Below, in pieces: positions 8,523 to 17,907 of a DNA stretch of 64,000 nt. Location of the stretch: positions 620,001 through 684,000 of the forward strand of contig CANMFO010000001.1 in the NCBI GenBank assembly GCA_947497245.1. Direction: 5' to 3'. The stretch is from an uncultured Flavobacteriaceae bacterium (GTDB taxonomy: Bacteria > Bacteroidota > Bacteroidia > Flavobacteriales > Flavobacteriaceae). The notes below the pieces were generated by a model that worked only from the letters and a program-made list of their open reading frames with translations, searched no databases and was not told the DNA's origin. Numbering within the stretch: the first letter of the stretch is position 1; each line of letters begins with the position of its first letter. The position numbers and the translations under genes are program-made.

Positions 8523-9306
8523 TCGGAAGGGTTTTAATTTTGATTTCTGGAGTATGGAACACCGTGGAGTTGGGGGGCACCGATTCGGTGATCCATGCGT
8601 TTCCTCCAATAATACTGTTCTCCCCAATGGTCGTATTCCCTCCTAAAATGGTGGCATTGGCATAAATGGTCACATTGTTTTCTATAGTGGGGTGCCGCTT
8701 TGTCCTTTGCAACTTCTTCGCCACGTACAAGGCCCCTAAGGTCACCCCTTGATAAATCTTTACATTGTTCTTGATGATCGCCGTCTCCCCGATCACCACG
8801 CCGGTGGCATGGTCGATAAAGAACGATTTTCCGATCTGGGCCCCTGGATTGATATCGACCCCGGTTTGTCTATGGGCATACTCGGTCATCAACCTTGGGA
8901 CCAAAGGTAGCCCCATATCATATAGCTCGTGCGCCAAGCGATAGATCGCGATGGCATAGAATCCGGGATAGGCCATATACACTTCCTCTATGGACAGGGA
9001 AGCGGGATCACAGTCCACAATGGCCTCGGCGTCCAGATTTAGACTTTCCAATACCTGGGGAAGTTTTACCACATAGTTTTCCCATACCTTTTTGCAAGGC
9101 CTTTCCACTTCCCAGCAGGCCAGGTCCGCCAAAACACTGAAAGTCGCTTCCAGCTCCGCCAGATTCGTTTCCACCGGGGTGTCGATATCGAAAAGAGTGT
9201 AAAAGAGTCTATCGGTAAAGGCTTCGACCTTTTCTTTTAGCTGATATCTGAGGTTGGGCTGTTTTTTGTGCTCTTTGATTCTGTCTATAATCGCTTGTTT
9301 GTCCAT
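8512..9306 (-). CDS. cysE: serine O-acetyltransferase
   Basis: A 264-residue cytoplasmic enzyme making O-acetylserine from serine and acetyl-CoA, the step before CysM. An all-helical N-terminal half (about 1-140) precedes a left-handed beta-helix of hexapeptide repeats (about 145-250). The signature FFIDHATGVVIGETA and the second catalytic/CoA region TKRHPTIENNVTIYA are intact. The length and N-terminal region resemble the Bacteroidota EpsC/SAT type more than the E. coli enzyme. It overlaps cysM by 11 bp and is transcribed first. Feedback inhibition by cysteine is known for the family but cannot be judged here. Confidence 0.95.
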   Translation of the reverse strand: MDKQAIIDRIKEHKKQPNLRYQLKEKVEAFTDRLFYTLFDIDTPVETNLAELEATFSVLADLACWEVERPCKKVWENYVVKLPQVLESLNLDAEAIVDCDPASLSIEEVYMAYPGFYAIAIYRLAHELYDMGLPLVPRLMTEYAHRQTGVDINPGAQIGKSFFIDHATGVVIGETAIIKNNVKIYQGVTLGALYVAKKLQRTKRHPTIENNVTIYANATILGGNTTIGENSIIGGNAWITESVPPNSTVFHTPEIKIKTLPNAI

Positions 9307-9325
9307 AGGATAACTCTAGTATGCC

Positions 9326-9333
9326 CAAATTTA
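9326..9333 (-). promoter_or_regulatory. -7 element upstream of cysE-cysM
   Basis: Read on the minus strand this is TAAATTTG, an exact match to the Bacteroidota -7 consensus TAnnTTTG, 20 bp before the cysE ATG. No TTG lies at the ideal distance upstream; the nearest is 26 bp away. Confidence 0.4.
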
Positions 9334-9422
9334 GAAATTATTGTAAGGGTACTTTAGCACAAATAGTTAACTTTAGCTTAAAATATCGCATTCCGGGAAC
9401 AGGAAGGCGAAAACTTTGTCGC

Positions 9423-10106
9423 ATGTCAGGATCCTTCATTACCAAGGAAGTGTTCGAATTCCTACGGGCACTCGAAAAAAACAACAATAGGGAATGGTTT
9501 ACCGAACAAAAAGAGCGGTTCAAGAAGTTGGACGAAAAGGCGAAATCGGTCTTTACCGTAATTTCTGAAAAGATGAAGTCGCATGATGAAATTGAACGTT
9601 TGAAGTTCTTCAGAATCTACCGGGATGTGCGCTTTTCCCATGACAAGACGCCCTATAAAACTAATTTTTCCGCCTCCATGTCGCGTGCCGGTACCCATCG
9701 TAGGGGAGGATATTATGTGCACCTGCAGCCCAAAGGCAGCTTTATTGCGGTTGGGTTCTGGAACCCCAATAAGGAAGACCTGTTACGGATACGGAAGGAG
9801 TGGGAGCAGGATGCCACGGAGCTTCGCCAGATCATAGGTAAAAAGAACTTTAGGGAAATCTGGGGCGATTTGGTGGGCGACGAGGTCAAGACCGCCCCTA
9901 AAGGGTTCGATAAGGAGCACCCCAACATCGACCTTATAAGAAGGAAACAGTTCATCTTCATAAAAAATTTCACGGACCAGGAGGTGACCGCTCCCGATTT
10001 CGCAGACCAGGTAAACAAAGCATTTAAAGCGATAAGACCTTATTTTGACCTGATGAGCGGGGTGCTGACGACCAATTTGAACGGAGAGTCCATGTTGGAC
10101 CGGTAG
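9423..10106 (+). CDS. DUF2461 (TIGR02453) family protein
   Basis: A 227-residue conserved bacterial protein of unknown function. The family hallmarks are an N-terminal FLRALEKNNNREWFTEQKERF, the KFFRIYRDVRFSHDKTPYKTNF block in the first half, and GGYYVHLQPKGSFIAVGFWNP-like strands in the middle. I start at ATG 9423 (MSGSFITKEVFEFL) rather than at the earlier in-frame ATG 9321, which lies in the cysE promoter region and adds 34 unrelated residues. Divergent from cysE-cysM; no functional link to cysteine synthesis is known. Confidence 0.88.
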   Translation: MSGSFITKEVFEFLRALEKNNNREWFTEQKERFKKLDEKAKSVFTVISEKMKSHDEIERLKFFRIYRDVRFSHDKTPYKTNFSASMSRAGTHRRGGYYVHLQPKGSFIAVGFWNPNKEDLLRIRKEWEQDATELRQIIGKKNFREIWGDLVGDEVKTAPKGFDKEHPNIDLIRRKQFIFIKNFTDQEVTAPDFADQVNKAFKAIRPYFDLMSGVLTTNLNGESMLDR

Positions 10107-10288
10107 GGCACCTATTTTACATCTGGTACGGGCTCCCGGTGTGGCAATGTCCACGGGCTTTTGACCCGGATTTCCTTTCGGATGGGGCCCTGCCCAGGGT
10201 TTGGTTTGGAACTTGGTAACCCTTGTTTTTTTGTAACTTCCCCACACCTAAGGCAATTTTTCAATCCAGTTTTCTCAGAATTCCTTCA

Positions 10289-13048
10289 ATGAAATGTAAA
10301 CTTGTACATATGGTCGCACTGGCATTGTTGCCAATCTGTCTTTGGGGCCAAAACCTGTTTCCACCAATAAACAATTACCGGATATTTGAGTACAAGGCAG
10401 ATAGCAAGAACTGGGGACTGTCCATCGACTCCAACGGCGAGTTGTTCGCTGCCAACAACAACGGTCTCCTTCACTACAACGGAGAACAATGGACACTGTA
10501 CAAACTACCCAACAAGACGACCATTCGCTCCGTGGTCCATATCAATGGCAAGGTGTACACAGGTTCGTACGAGGAGTTTGGCTACTGGGAGAAAAATGCA
10601 GTAGGTCAAATGGAGTATACCTCGCTCACCCATTTGATCAAGGGGCATGTATTCACCAACGAAGAATTTTGGCAGATCATTCCCTTCGGTGAGACCATTG
10701 TTTTTAGATCGTTTTCTGCCATTTACGTCTATGGGAACGACAAAATCGAGGTCTTGAACCAACCCTTCGTCATCAATACTATCATGGTCCACGGCAATCG
10801 GATCTTAGTGGCCGGAAATCACAGTATGCTGTATTGGATGGACCGGAAAAATGAGCTGGTCCCCATTGACGGCCTGGAGCAATTGGACGGCAAAGTGGTT
10901 ACCGATATGATAGCGATGGAAACGGGAATATTGGTGGGCACAAAGCTCAGCGGATGTTATTTCCTAGGTTCCGATGCCTTGATTGCCTGGGAAGAAGATA
11001 TCAATGAAGTGCTGAAGGCACAGCAACTTAACAAGATGTTGGCGCTTAGCCCGGAAAAAATCGCATTTGGCACCATTAAAAATGGAGTCTACATCTATGA
11101 TACCGCCAAAAAAACCGCGGAAAAGCTGAACCGTGAAACCGGACTACAGAACAACACCGTACTTTCCATGACGGTGTCGAAGGAGCAACTGTGGATCGGT
11201 CTTGACAATGGTATTGACAGGGTACAACTCAATGCCCCGATCACGTACTACACGGATTACTCTGGAATTGTGGGAACCGTCTATGACATCGAAACGCACG
11301 AGGGGACGCTCTATTTGGGCAGCAATACCGGCGTGTACTACTTTCAAGAAGATGTACTGAAATTCGTTGAGGGCACCCAAGGACATGTCTGGGATTTGGA
11401 GGTAGTGAACGGAATGCTGCTATGTGGCCACAACACCGGAACTTTTCAGATACGGGACGGGGTTCTGGAAAAAATATCGGAGGTGACCGGAGGCTATCAA
11501 TTGGTGGAAGTAGTCAAGGAAAAAGATGTTTTCCTGCAAGGGACATATACCGGAATGGCCCGTTTTCAGGAGAACGGAGCGGGGGAGTGGAATGTCCGTC
11601 CGGTAAGGAACATCGATTTTCCCATCAAACAATTGTGCTTTGAAGACCCTTCAACAGTTTGGGGGGCACACCCTTATAAGGGACTTTATAGGATGAAGAT
11701 CAATACGACCTATGACAGCGTATTGACAAAACGTACCTTCGGAAGTGATGAAATTCCAAATACCTACAATATCAGGCTCTTCAATATCAAGAACCAGATT
11801 GTATTGCAAAGTGATGGGAATTGGTACAAATACGACCCCATTCTCGATAAAATTGTGGTTTTTGAGGAGTTCCGACCCTATGCCAACCGGGAACTGCTTC
11901 ACTATGCGGCTGATTACTTTTGGTTTATCGATGATGATGCATCCAAAAACATGCTTTACACCGATCTTAAAAACGACAGTCTGGTCATTGCGGAATCGCA
12001 ACTGAGAAAACGCCTGGTTCCGGATGCAGAAAACGTTATACGGTCCAACGATTCGATCTATTTCTTTACACTGGGGGATGGTTTCGGCAAGGTAAACCTT
12101 TCCCAGCTCGATAGGCGTTTGGGAAGTACCACGATACCCGTGCCCCAATTGGGTTTCTTTAAGGCGGGCGATGTACGGTATCCGATCATGGGGGAACCGA
12201 TAAAACTGCTGTACAACCGATCACGGGACATTGCAATACAAATGGTATCTCCCGAGCTTATAAGACCACGATTTTACTACGAACTGTCGGGTGGTGAGAA
12301 CAGGCGGTCCTATATAAATGACGGCACCATAAATTTTCAAAATCTGCCCTATGGCGATTACGAGCTTTTGGTATCCACCGTAGGCATAGACAATGAAAAT
12401 TCCGAACCTGTGAAAGTGCGGTTCGGGATTGCCCCTCCCTGGTATTGGTCAAATGTAAGCATAACGGGCTATTTGTTGGCTTTGGCAGGGGTGGTGCTGT
12501 TATTGCGGCGCTACAACAGGATGAAACTGCAGCGCGAACATCGCAAACTTGAAGAAAGGCTGGAAAAGGAGCAGGAGGAGCGCCTGGCCCTTTTGGAAAA
12601 GGAGAAGCTGGCCAAGGAAATAAAACTCAAACAAAGGGAATTGGCCGGTACGACCTTGAATATTGCCAAAAAGAATGAAATGATCCTGGAGTTAAAAGGG
12701 ATGCTCTTGGTGAACAAGGAAAAATTTTCGAACCAGCAACGTTATCGATCGCTCCTTAAAAAATTGGACAGCTCCATCCACGACGATGAAGATTGGAAAC
12801 GTTTTGAAGTGAACTTCAAAGAGCTTCACGAGGACTTTTTCGAAAAATTGCTCCTGCGCTATCCGGACCTCACCCCAAAGGACCTTAAGCTCTGTGCCTA
12901 CTTAAAGATGAACCTTTCTTCGAAGGAAATTGCGCCTTTGATGGCCATTACCATACGGGGAGTCGAAATACATCGTTACCGCCTAAGGAAAAAGTTGAAA
13001 ATTGACGGCTCCCAGAATATTTCCAACTTCTTGATCACCTTCAAATAG
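10289..13048 (+). CDS. membrane-tethered beta-propeller regulator with LuxR-type HTH
   Basis: A 919-residue SusR-like one-protein signal system. After a signal peptide (ending near LWGQ), residues about 30-640 form two-component-regulator-propeller repeats (for example LSIDSNGELFAANNNGLLHY). A Y_Y_Y-type beta domain follows (about 640-710), then one membrane helix (about 722-742), a charged coiled coil (about 745-830) and a LuxR/GerE-like HTH (TPKDLKLCAYLKMNLSSKEI through RLRKKLKI). The sensor would sit in the periplasm and the HTH in the cytoplasm. There is no kinase domain, so this is not a hybrid two-component sensor. It directly precedes susC on the same strand and probably senses the PUL's sugar and induces it. 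Confidence 0.93.
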   Translation: MKCKLVHMVALALLPICLWGQNLFPPINNYRIFEYKADSKNWGLSIDSNGELFAANNNGLLHYNGEQWTLYKLPNKTTIRSVVHINGKVYTGSYEEFGYWEKNAVGQMEYTSLTHLIKGHVFTNEEFWQIIPFGETIVFRSFSAIYVYGNDKIEVLNQPFVINTIMVHGNRILVAGNHSMLYWMDRKNELVPIDGLEQLDGKVVTDMIAMETGILVGTKLSGCYFLGSDALIAWEEDINEVLKAQQLNKMLALSPEKIAFGTIKNGVYIYDTAKKTAEKLNRETGLQNNTVLSMTVSKEQLWIGLDNGIDRVQLNAPITYYTDYSGIVGTVYDIETHEGTLYLGSNTGVYYFQEDVLKFVEGTQGHVWDLEVVNGMLLCGHNTGTFQIRDGVLEKISEVTGGYQLVEVVKEKDVFLQGTYTGMARFQENGAGEWNVRPVRNIDFPIKQLCFEDPSTVWGAHPYKGLYRMKINTTYDSVLTKRTFGSDEIPNTYNIRLFNIKNQIVLQSDGNWYKYDPILDKIVVFEEFRPYANRELLHYAADYFWFIDDDASKNMLYTDLKNDSLVIAESQLRKRLVPDAENVIRSNDSIYFFTLGDGFGKVNLSQLDRRLGSTTIPVPQLGFFKAGDVRYPIMGEPIKLLYNRSRDIAIQMVSPELIRPRFYYELSGGENRRSYINDGTINFQNLPYGDYELLVSTVGIDNENSEPVKVRFGIAPPWYWSNVSITGYLLALAGVVLLLRRYNRMKLQREHRKLEERLEKEQEERLALLEKEKLAKEIKLKQRELAGTTLNIAKKNEMILELKGMLLVNKEKFSNQQRYRSLLKKLDSSIHDDEDWKRFEVNFKELHEDFFEKLLLRYPDLTPKDLKLCAYLKMNLSSKEIAPLMAITIRGVEIHRYRLRKKLKIDGSQNISNFLITFK

Positions 13049-13286
13049 GTTTTTGGACCGTTTCTTTTTGTTGTGTGCCATTTTCTGGACACCGAAACTA
13101 CATCATTGGTACATCACAATGTTAATTTTTTAGTTTTCCCAAAGCATTTCCCTACTGCAAATACCGAGAAAGAGGGGGTATTCCAAAGACCTGTGCCCTG
13201 ATGTAGTTTTTATGTATTCCCTTATTCCTGCTCCGCCTTTGCGTTTTGATAATTTAGCAATAATCTAACTCAATTAATAAATATTC

Positions 13287-16200
13287 ATGAAAATATCAAT
13301 CAAATTATTGTCAATTTGCTTTTTATTGTTTCAGGTATTCGCGTTTTCCCAAAGCGGCATTTCAGTATCCGGAAAGATTACGGATGGGGATGGCGCACCA
13401 CTTCCCGGGGCGAGCGTTGTGGTCAAGGGAACTACAACGGGCACACAGAGCGATTTTGACGGAAACTACAGCTTGGACAACGTGGCGTCCAATGGAACGT
13501 TGGTCGTCAGCTACCTCGGTTTTGGCACCCGGGAACTACCGGTAAACGGCCAGACCACTATCAATGTGGTTTTGCAGGAAGATGCCCAGGCCTTGGAAGA
13601 AGTTGTTGTTGTGGGATATGGTGAGTTGAAGGTGAAGGACCTTACCTCCGCCATTACCACCGTGAAATCCGAAGAATTGGAGATCGCACCCGTGGGTCAG
13701 GCCATGCAGGCGCTTCAAGGCAAAGTAGCGGGCCTTCAAATAATCAACAATGGTAGCCCGGGGAAATCGCCCACGGTAAGGGTGCGTGGAATAGGATCTT
13801 ACGATACCAATCTCAATGACGAGGACGACCCCAGTGCTCCCCTATATGTCGTGGACGGGGCGTTTTTTGATAATATCGATTTCCTGAACACAGCGGACAT
13901 CGCCTCGATTTCCGTATTAAAAGATGCATCTGCAGCGGCCATTTATGGGGTTCGGGCCGCCAATGGAGTGGTGCTTATCGAAACAAAATCGGGCACCTTC
14001 AACCAAAAACCGCAAATCACCTATAATGGATATACAGGTTATCAGGTGGCCCAGAACGTACTGAAAGTGGCCAGTGCGGAGCAGTTCACCACCATCGCCC
14101 TAGAATCGGGTTCCGATCCGGACGCCCAATTCATCTTAAACGCGATGCAGCGCTATGGACGCAGTCGAATCAACCCAGATGTACCCGCAGTCAATACGGA
14201 CTGGTACAACGAAATCATGAGAACCGCCATCATTCAAAACCACAGTGTAAATGTTACCGGGGGAAGCGAAAATGCCACATATGCCATCGGGGCGAACTAT
14301 TTTGAACAAGGGGGGCTTCTAAAAATGAAGAACGAATACGAAAGGTTTAACCTGAGAACCAAGGTCGATTTCAAAGCGAACGATTGGTTGAGGATAGGAG
14401 GGAACGCTGTTTTGAGCAATGCGACTAGATTTGACCCGGAGGATTCCGCTTGGCGCCTCGCTTACTTTGCCGTGCCCATATTGCCGGTTTTTGACCCTTC
14501 AAATATGGACGCCACACCGATTAATTATGCCAATGCCCAAGATTTGGGATATCGGGGCGGACAAAACCCGTTTCCCACTATGGACTTCAGTGAAAACAGG
14601 GCAAAAATCAGGAACGTACTGGTCAACTTTTATGCGGAGATCAATATCATCCCCGAGAAGCTTACCTTTAAGACGGCCTACAACCATAATTTCGAGACCG
14701 TGGATAGAAGGGAGGTTCGGCTTCCTTACTTCATTGGCAACAATTTTCAACGGGAAGATGCCTCGCTGCTCAAAAGGAACACAACGGTGTCCAATCAGAT
14801 ATGGGACAATACCCTTACCTATACGGAGACCTTCGGAAAGCACAACCTAACGGTACTCGGTGGGTCCTCCTTCCGGGACGAATCCTTTGAACTACTACAG
14901 GCAAAAGGATTGAACTTCCCCCTGACCGGTCCTGAAGCCTATTTTTTGGATCAGGCCGAGACCATTGTTGAAGAGGAAAATGGAAGAAGGGTGACCCGGG
15001 ACGATGGCCGAAGGGAATACGGGCTTTCCTTTTTTGGCCGGGTATCCTATAACTTTGACAACCGCTATCTGCTGTACGGGACCTATCGGGCGGACGGCAC
15101 CAACAAATACCAAGAAAAATGGGGGTATTTCCCTACCGTGGGCGCCGGATGGGTAATTTCCGAGGAATCCTTTATGGAGGACAACGGGCTGTTCGACTTT
15201 CTAAAACTTCGTGGAAGCTGGGGGCAATTGGGGAACGACAGGGTACCTTCCAGTGAGGGGTCCATTACCTCCGCAGTGGTGACTACCGCACTGGGCGATG
15301 TACTGTTTAGCGGGGTGAATACCAGTAGCGATTTTACCACTTTGAAATGGGAGGTGACCGAAGAGATAAACGGTGGTATTTCGGCAAGATTGTTCGACAA
15401 TCAATTGTCCCTGGAGGCCGATTACTACACCAGGGACACCAAAGATGCGGTGATTCCCGTTGAACGGCCATTGATACCTGGTACCACTAGACAGAACATT
15501 GGAAAGATTCGAAATTCTGGCCTGGAAGTGGCACTCAATTGGGACAAACGGGTATCCGAGGATTTCAGCTATACCATGGGGGCCAATTTTGCCTCCCTGA
15601 AAAATGAGGTCTTGGATGTAGGGGAGCAGCCCTTTCTCGATGCGGGATCGGCCGAATTTAGACAGCGATCCATTGTCGGGGAATCCATATTTGCCTTCTA
15701 TGGCCGCGAGGTGGCCGGGGTGTACCAAAACGATGCCGAGATCCAAGCCGATCCCGTAACCGTTGCCAATAGCCTGGTCCCTGGGGATTTTAAGTACAGG
15801 GACATCAACGGTGATGGCGATATCACCGATGACGACCGCACGGTTCTGGGCTCTTTTCTGCCCTCGTATTCCTTTGGGTTCAACCTTGGGATAAACTACA
15901 AGGGGTTCGATTTTTCCGCCAACGCCATAGGCCAGGGGGGCAACAAGATCTTGAACCGAAAGCGGGGAGAGGTGATTTTCACCAATGACACCAATATAGA
16001 CCGGGATTTTGCCCTTAACAGGTGGCATGGAGAGGGCACGTCGAACAGTTACCCATCGGCAGCAGGGATCCGCAAGGGTTGGAACCAGCGCCTGAGCGAT
16101 TATTTTGTTGAGGATGGCGACTTCTTCAGAATCCAGAACATCACCCTGGGCTATACCATCAATGCCAAGGGAACGCATAAGGGCATTCCCGAGACCAGAA

Positions 16201-16334
16201 TTTATGTAACGGCCGAGAAACCCTTGACCTTGTTCAACTATAACGGGTTTAATCCAGAGGTACCCAATGGGGTCGACAACCAAACCTATCCCATTCCTGC
16301 GGTGTATACCTTGGGCGTAAATATTAAAATCTAA
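13287..16334 (+). CDS. SusC/RagA-type TonB-dependent outer-membrane transporter
   Basis: A 1015-residue outer-membrane beta-barrel that imports oligosaccharides using TonB energy. A 22-residue signal peptide (ending FAFSQ) is followed by a CarboxypepD_reg-like domain (about 25-105, SGKITDGDGAPLPGASVVVK), the DEVVVVGYG-like linker (EEVVVVGYGELKVKDLTSAI) and the plug domain (about 115-235, including APLYVVDGAFF and SAAAIYGVRAANGVVLIETK). The barrel then runs to a C-terminal aromatic-poor strand ending in LGVNIKI. First structural gene of the PUL, 238 bp after the regulator gene and 5 bp before susD. Confidence 0.96.
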   Translation: MKISIKLLSICFLLFQVFAFSQSGISVSGKITDGDGAPLPGASVVVKGTTTGTQSDFDGNYSLDNVASNGTLVVSYLGFGTRELPVNGQTTINVVLQEDAQALEEVVVVGYGELKVKDLTSAITTVKSEELEIAPVGQAMQALQGKVAGLQIINNGSPGKSPTVRVRGIGSYDTNLNDEDDPSAPLYVVDGAFFDNIDFLNTADIASISVLKDASAAAIYGVRAANGVVLIETKSGTFNQKPQITYNGYTGYQVAQNVLKVASAEQFTTIALESGSDPDAQFILNAMQRYGRSRINPDVPAVNTDWYNEIMRTAIIQNHSVNVTGGSENATYAIGANYFEQGGLLKMKNEYERFNLRTKVDFKANDWLRIGGNAVLSNATRFDPEDSAWRLAYFAVPILPVFDPSNMDATPINYANAQDLGYRGGQNPFPTMDFSENRAKIRNVLVNFYAEINIIPEKLTFKTAYNHNFETVDRREVRLPYFIGNNFQREDASLLKRNTTVSNQIWDNTLTYTETFGKHNLTVLGGSSFRDESFELLQAKGLNFPLTGPEAYFLDQAETIVEEENGRRVTRDDGRREYGLSFFGRVSYNFDNRYLLYGTYRADGTNKYQEKWGYFPTVGAGWVISEESFMEDNGLFDFLKLRGSWGQLGNDRVPSSEGSITSAVVTTALGDVLFSGVNTSSDFTTLKWEVTEEINGGISARLFDNQLSLEADYYTRDTKDAVIPVERPLIPGTTRQNIGKIRNSGLEVALNWDKRVSEDFSYTMGANFASLKNEVLDVGEQPFLDAGSAEFRQRSIVGESIFAFYGREVAGVYQNDAEIQADPVTVANSLVPGDFKYRDINGDGDITDDDRTVLGSFLPSYSFGFNLGINYKGFDFSANAIGQGGNKILNRKRGEVIFTNDTNIDRDFALNRWHGEGTSNSYPSAAGIRKGWNQRLSDYFVEDGDFFRIQNITLGYTINAKGTHKGIPETRIYVTAEKPLTLFNYNGFNPEVPNGVDNQTYPIPAVYTLGVNIKI

Positions 16335-16339
16335 AAAAA

Positions 16340-17884
16340 ATGATGATGCAACTGTTTAAGAAAATTACCCTTCCCGTCCTTGTGGCCCTTTCTGTTTTGG
16401 GTATAGGGGGATGTAGCGACAAACTCGACGAACCCGAACTGAACAACAATTTTGCGGGCGGGACCGATTTCACAAAAACCGAGGACATGCAACTCTCGAT
16501 TATTGGAGTCTATGAGGCCTACCAATCGAGGGGCTGGGAACAACCGCTCCTTATTTCCGTAAGAGGCGATGATGTCAATGCCGGGGGATTGGGGGACCAA
16601 CAGGATTTTGCGGAAACGGATCTGTTCAACTACAACAAGGACTATTGGATGTACAACTCATTATGGGAAAACGTCTATGTGGACGTCATTTCGGCACATA
16701 CCGCCATGGAACAGATCGAAAGGTACCAGGAATTGGCCGATGATGCGGGCAAGTCGTTGGGAGATCAATATATAGCCGAGGCAAAAGTACTACGGGCCAT
16801 AATGCTCTTTCATCTTTCCCAGGTGTACGGAAATGTGTTTATACCGGAATCCTCGGATACCGGGGCACTTTCTGAATTGACCGAAGTTCCTACCAAGGAT
16901 CAGGTAATGCAACATATTTCCGATCAAATGGATGAGGCCATTCCATCTTTGCCCAATATCCATCCCAACGACAGGACCGATTTTCCCGGAGGGGCAACCG
17001 TGTATACGGCCTTGGCCGTCAAAGCTTTGGCCAATCAAGAATTAAAGAACTACCAAGTGGTGTCCGACGCCGCGGGCCAAATAATCGGTTCCGGCCTGTT
17101 CAGCCTATATCCGGATTTCTATCAACTGTTCAAAACCCCTGGAAAATTGAGCGATGAAAGCATTCTGGACATGCAATATTCAGACTTCGGGCAGGGGGAA
17201 GGAGATCGGGAAGGCCATCTATATGCGCCTTACGGCCCCCAAAACTGGACCCCTTCCGTAGAAGGTGCGGCCAGTGGGTGGGGATTTTACGAGCCCAGCA
17301 TGAAGTTCATCAAGTTTATGCTTGACCGCGGCGAGACCGTACGTTTGGAGACCAGTGTGCTCTTTACGGACCGCGGTATTGCGGAAATCCAAAAAGACCC
17401 GGCCTATGCTACTTTACCCGCCTTCGTTTCCAATACGACCAGGGATGGAGACCAAATAAACGACTATGCAAGGGCCCTTTTCGCCAGTGGAAAGCACTAT
17501 TTGCCCTCTGCCCAATTGGTACCGGGAAGAACGGCCTATGGAAGTAATAAGAACTTTAACATCATCCGATATGCGGAAATTCTTCTCATGTATGCGGAGG
17601 CCCTGTCCCAAGGGGCCACCCCAACAGCGATGAGTGCGGACGAGGCCGTAAACCAGGTTCGACAGCGTGCGGGCATGGCGCCGCTCAGCGGGGTGACCCT
17701 TGATCAGATTATCGATGAAAAATTTGCGGAATTGGGCATGGAGTGGGGAAAGCGGTATTACGATATGCTTCGGTTGGCCCGATTTAACGAACTGAGCTAC
17801 GATGGGAGGACATTTAGTGAAGAAAAAAGCTTCCTTCCCTATCCCCAAGCCCAGGTAGACCAATTTCCCATTCTACAGAACTAA
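16340..17884 (+). CDS. SusD/RagB-type surface glycan-binding lipoprotein
   Basis: A 514-residue lipoprotein. The lipobox is GIGGC with C25 as lipidation site. The RagB/SusD TPR-like scaffold is visible in RGDDVNAGGLGDQQDF near residue 75 and YIAEAKVLRAIMLFHLSQVYG near 140. The C-terminal block contains FNIIRYAEILLMYAEAL, DEAVNQVRQRAGM and WGKRYYDMLRLARF. It forms the lid over the adjacent SusC and delivers the glycan to it. Starts at ATG 16340, 343 or 346 are all possible because the protein begins MMM. 23 bp before the LamG gene. Confidence 0.96.
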   Translation: MMMQLFKKITLPVLVALSVLGIGGCSDKLDEPELNNNFAGGTDFTKTEDMQLSIIGVYEAYQSRGWEQPLLISVRGDDVNAGGLGDQQDFAETDLFNYNKDYWMYNSLWENVYVDVISAHTAMEQIERYQELADDAGKSLGDQYIAEAKVLRAIMLFHLSQVYGNVFIPESSDTGALSELTEVPTKDQVMQHISDQMDEAIPSLPNIHPNDRTDFPGGATVYTALAVKALANQELKNYQVVSDAAGQIIGSGLFSLYPDFYQLFKTPGKLSDESILDMQYSDFGQGEGDREGHLYAPYGPQNWTPSVEGAASGWGFYEPSMKFIKFMLDRGETVRLETSVLFTDRGIAEIQKDPAYATLPAFVSNTTRDGDQINDYARALFASGKHYLPSAQLVPGRTAYGSNKNFNIIRYAEILLMYAEALSQGATPTAMSADEAVNQVRQRAGMAPLSGVTLDQIIDEKFAELGMEWGKRYYDMLRLARFNELSYDGRTFSEEKSFLPYPQAQVDQFPILQN

Positions 17885-17907
17885 ATAACAAGAATAATAC
17901 AGAGCAA

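Noticed and set aside
10107-10200. Imperfect stem around CCCGGTGTGG...CCACGGGC after the DUF2461 gene
   Set aside because: Needs a bulge and has only a CTTTTG tail; too weak to call a terminator.
15201-16283. 360-codon minus-strand frame opposite susC
   Set aside because: Shadow frame; the susC frame has strong family motifs throughout.
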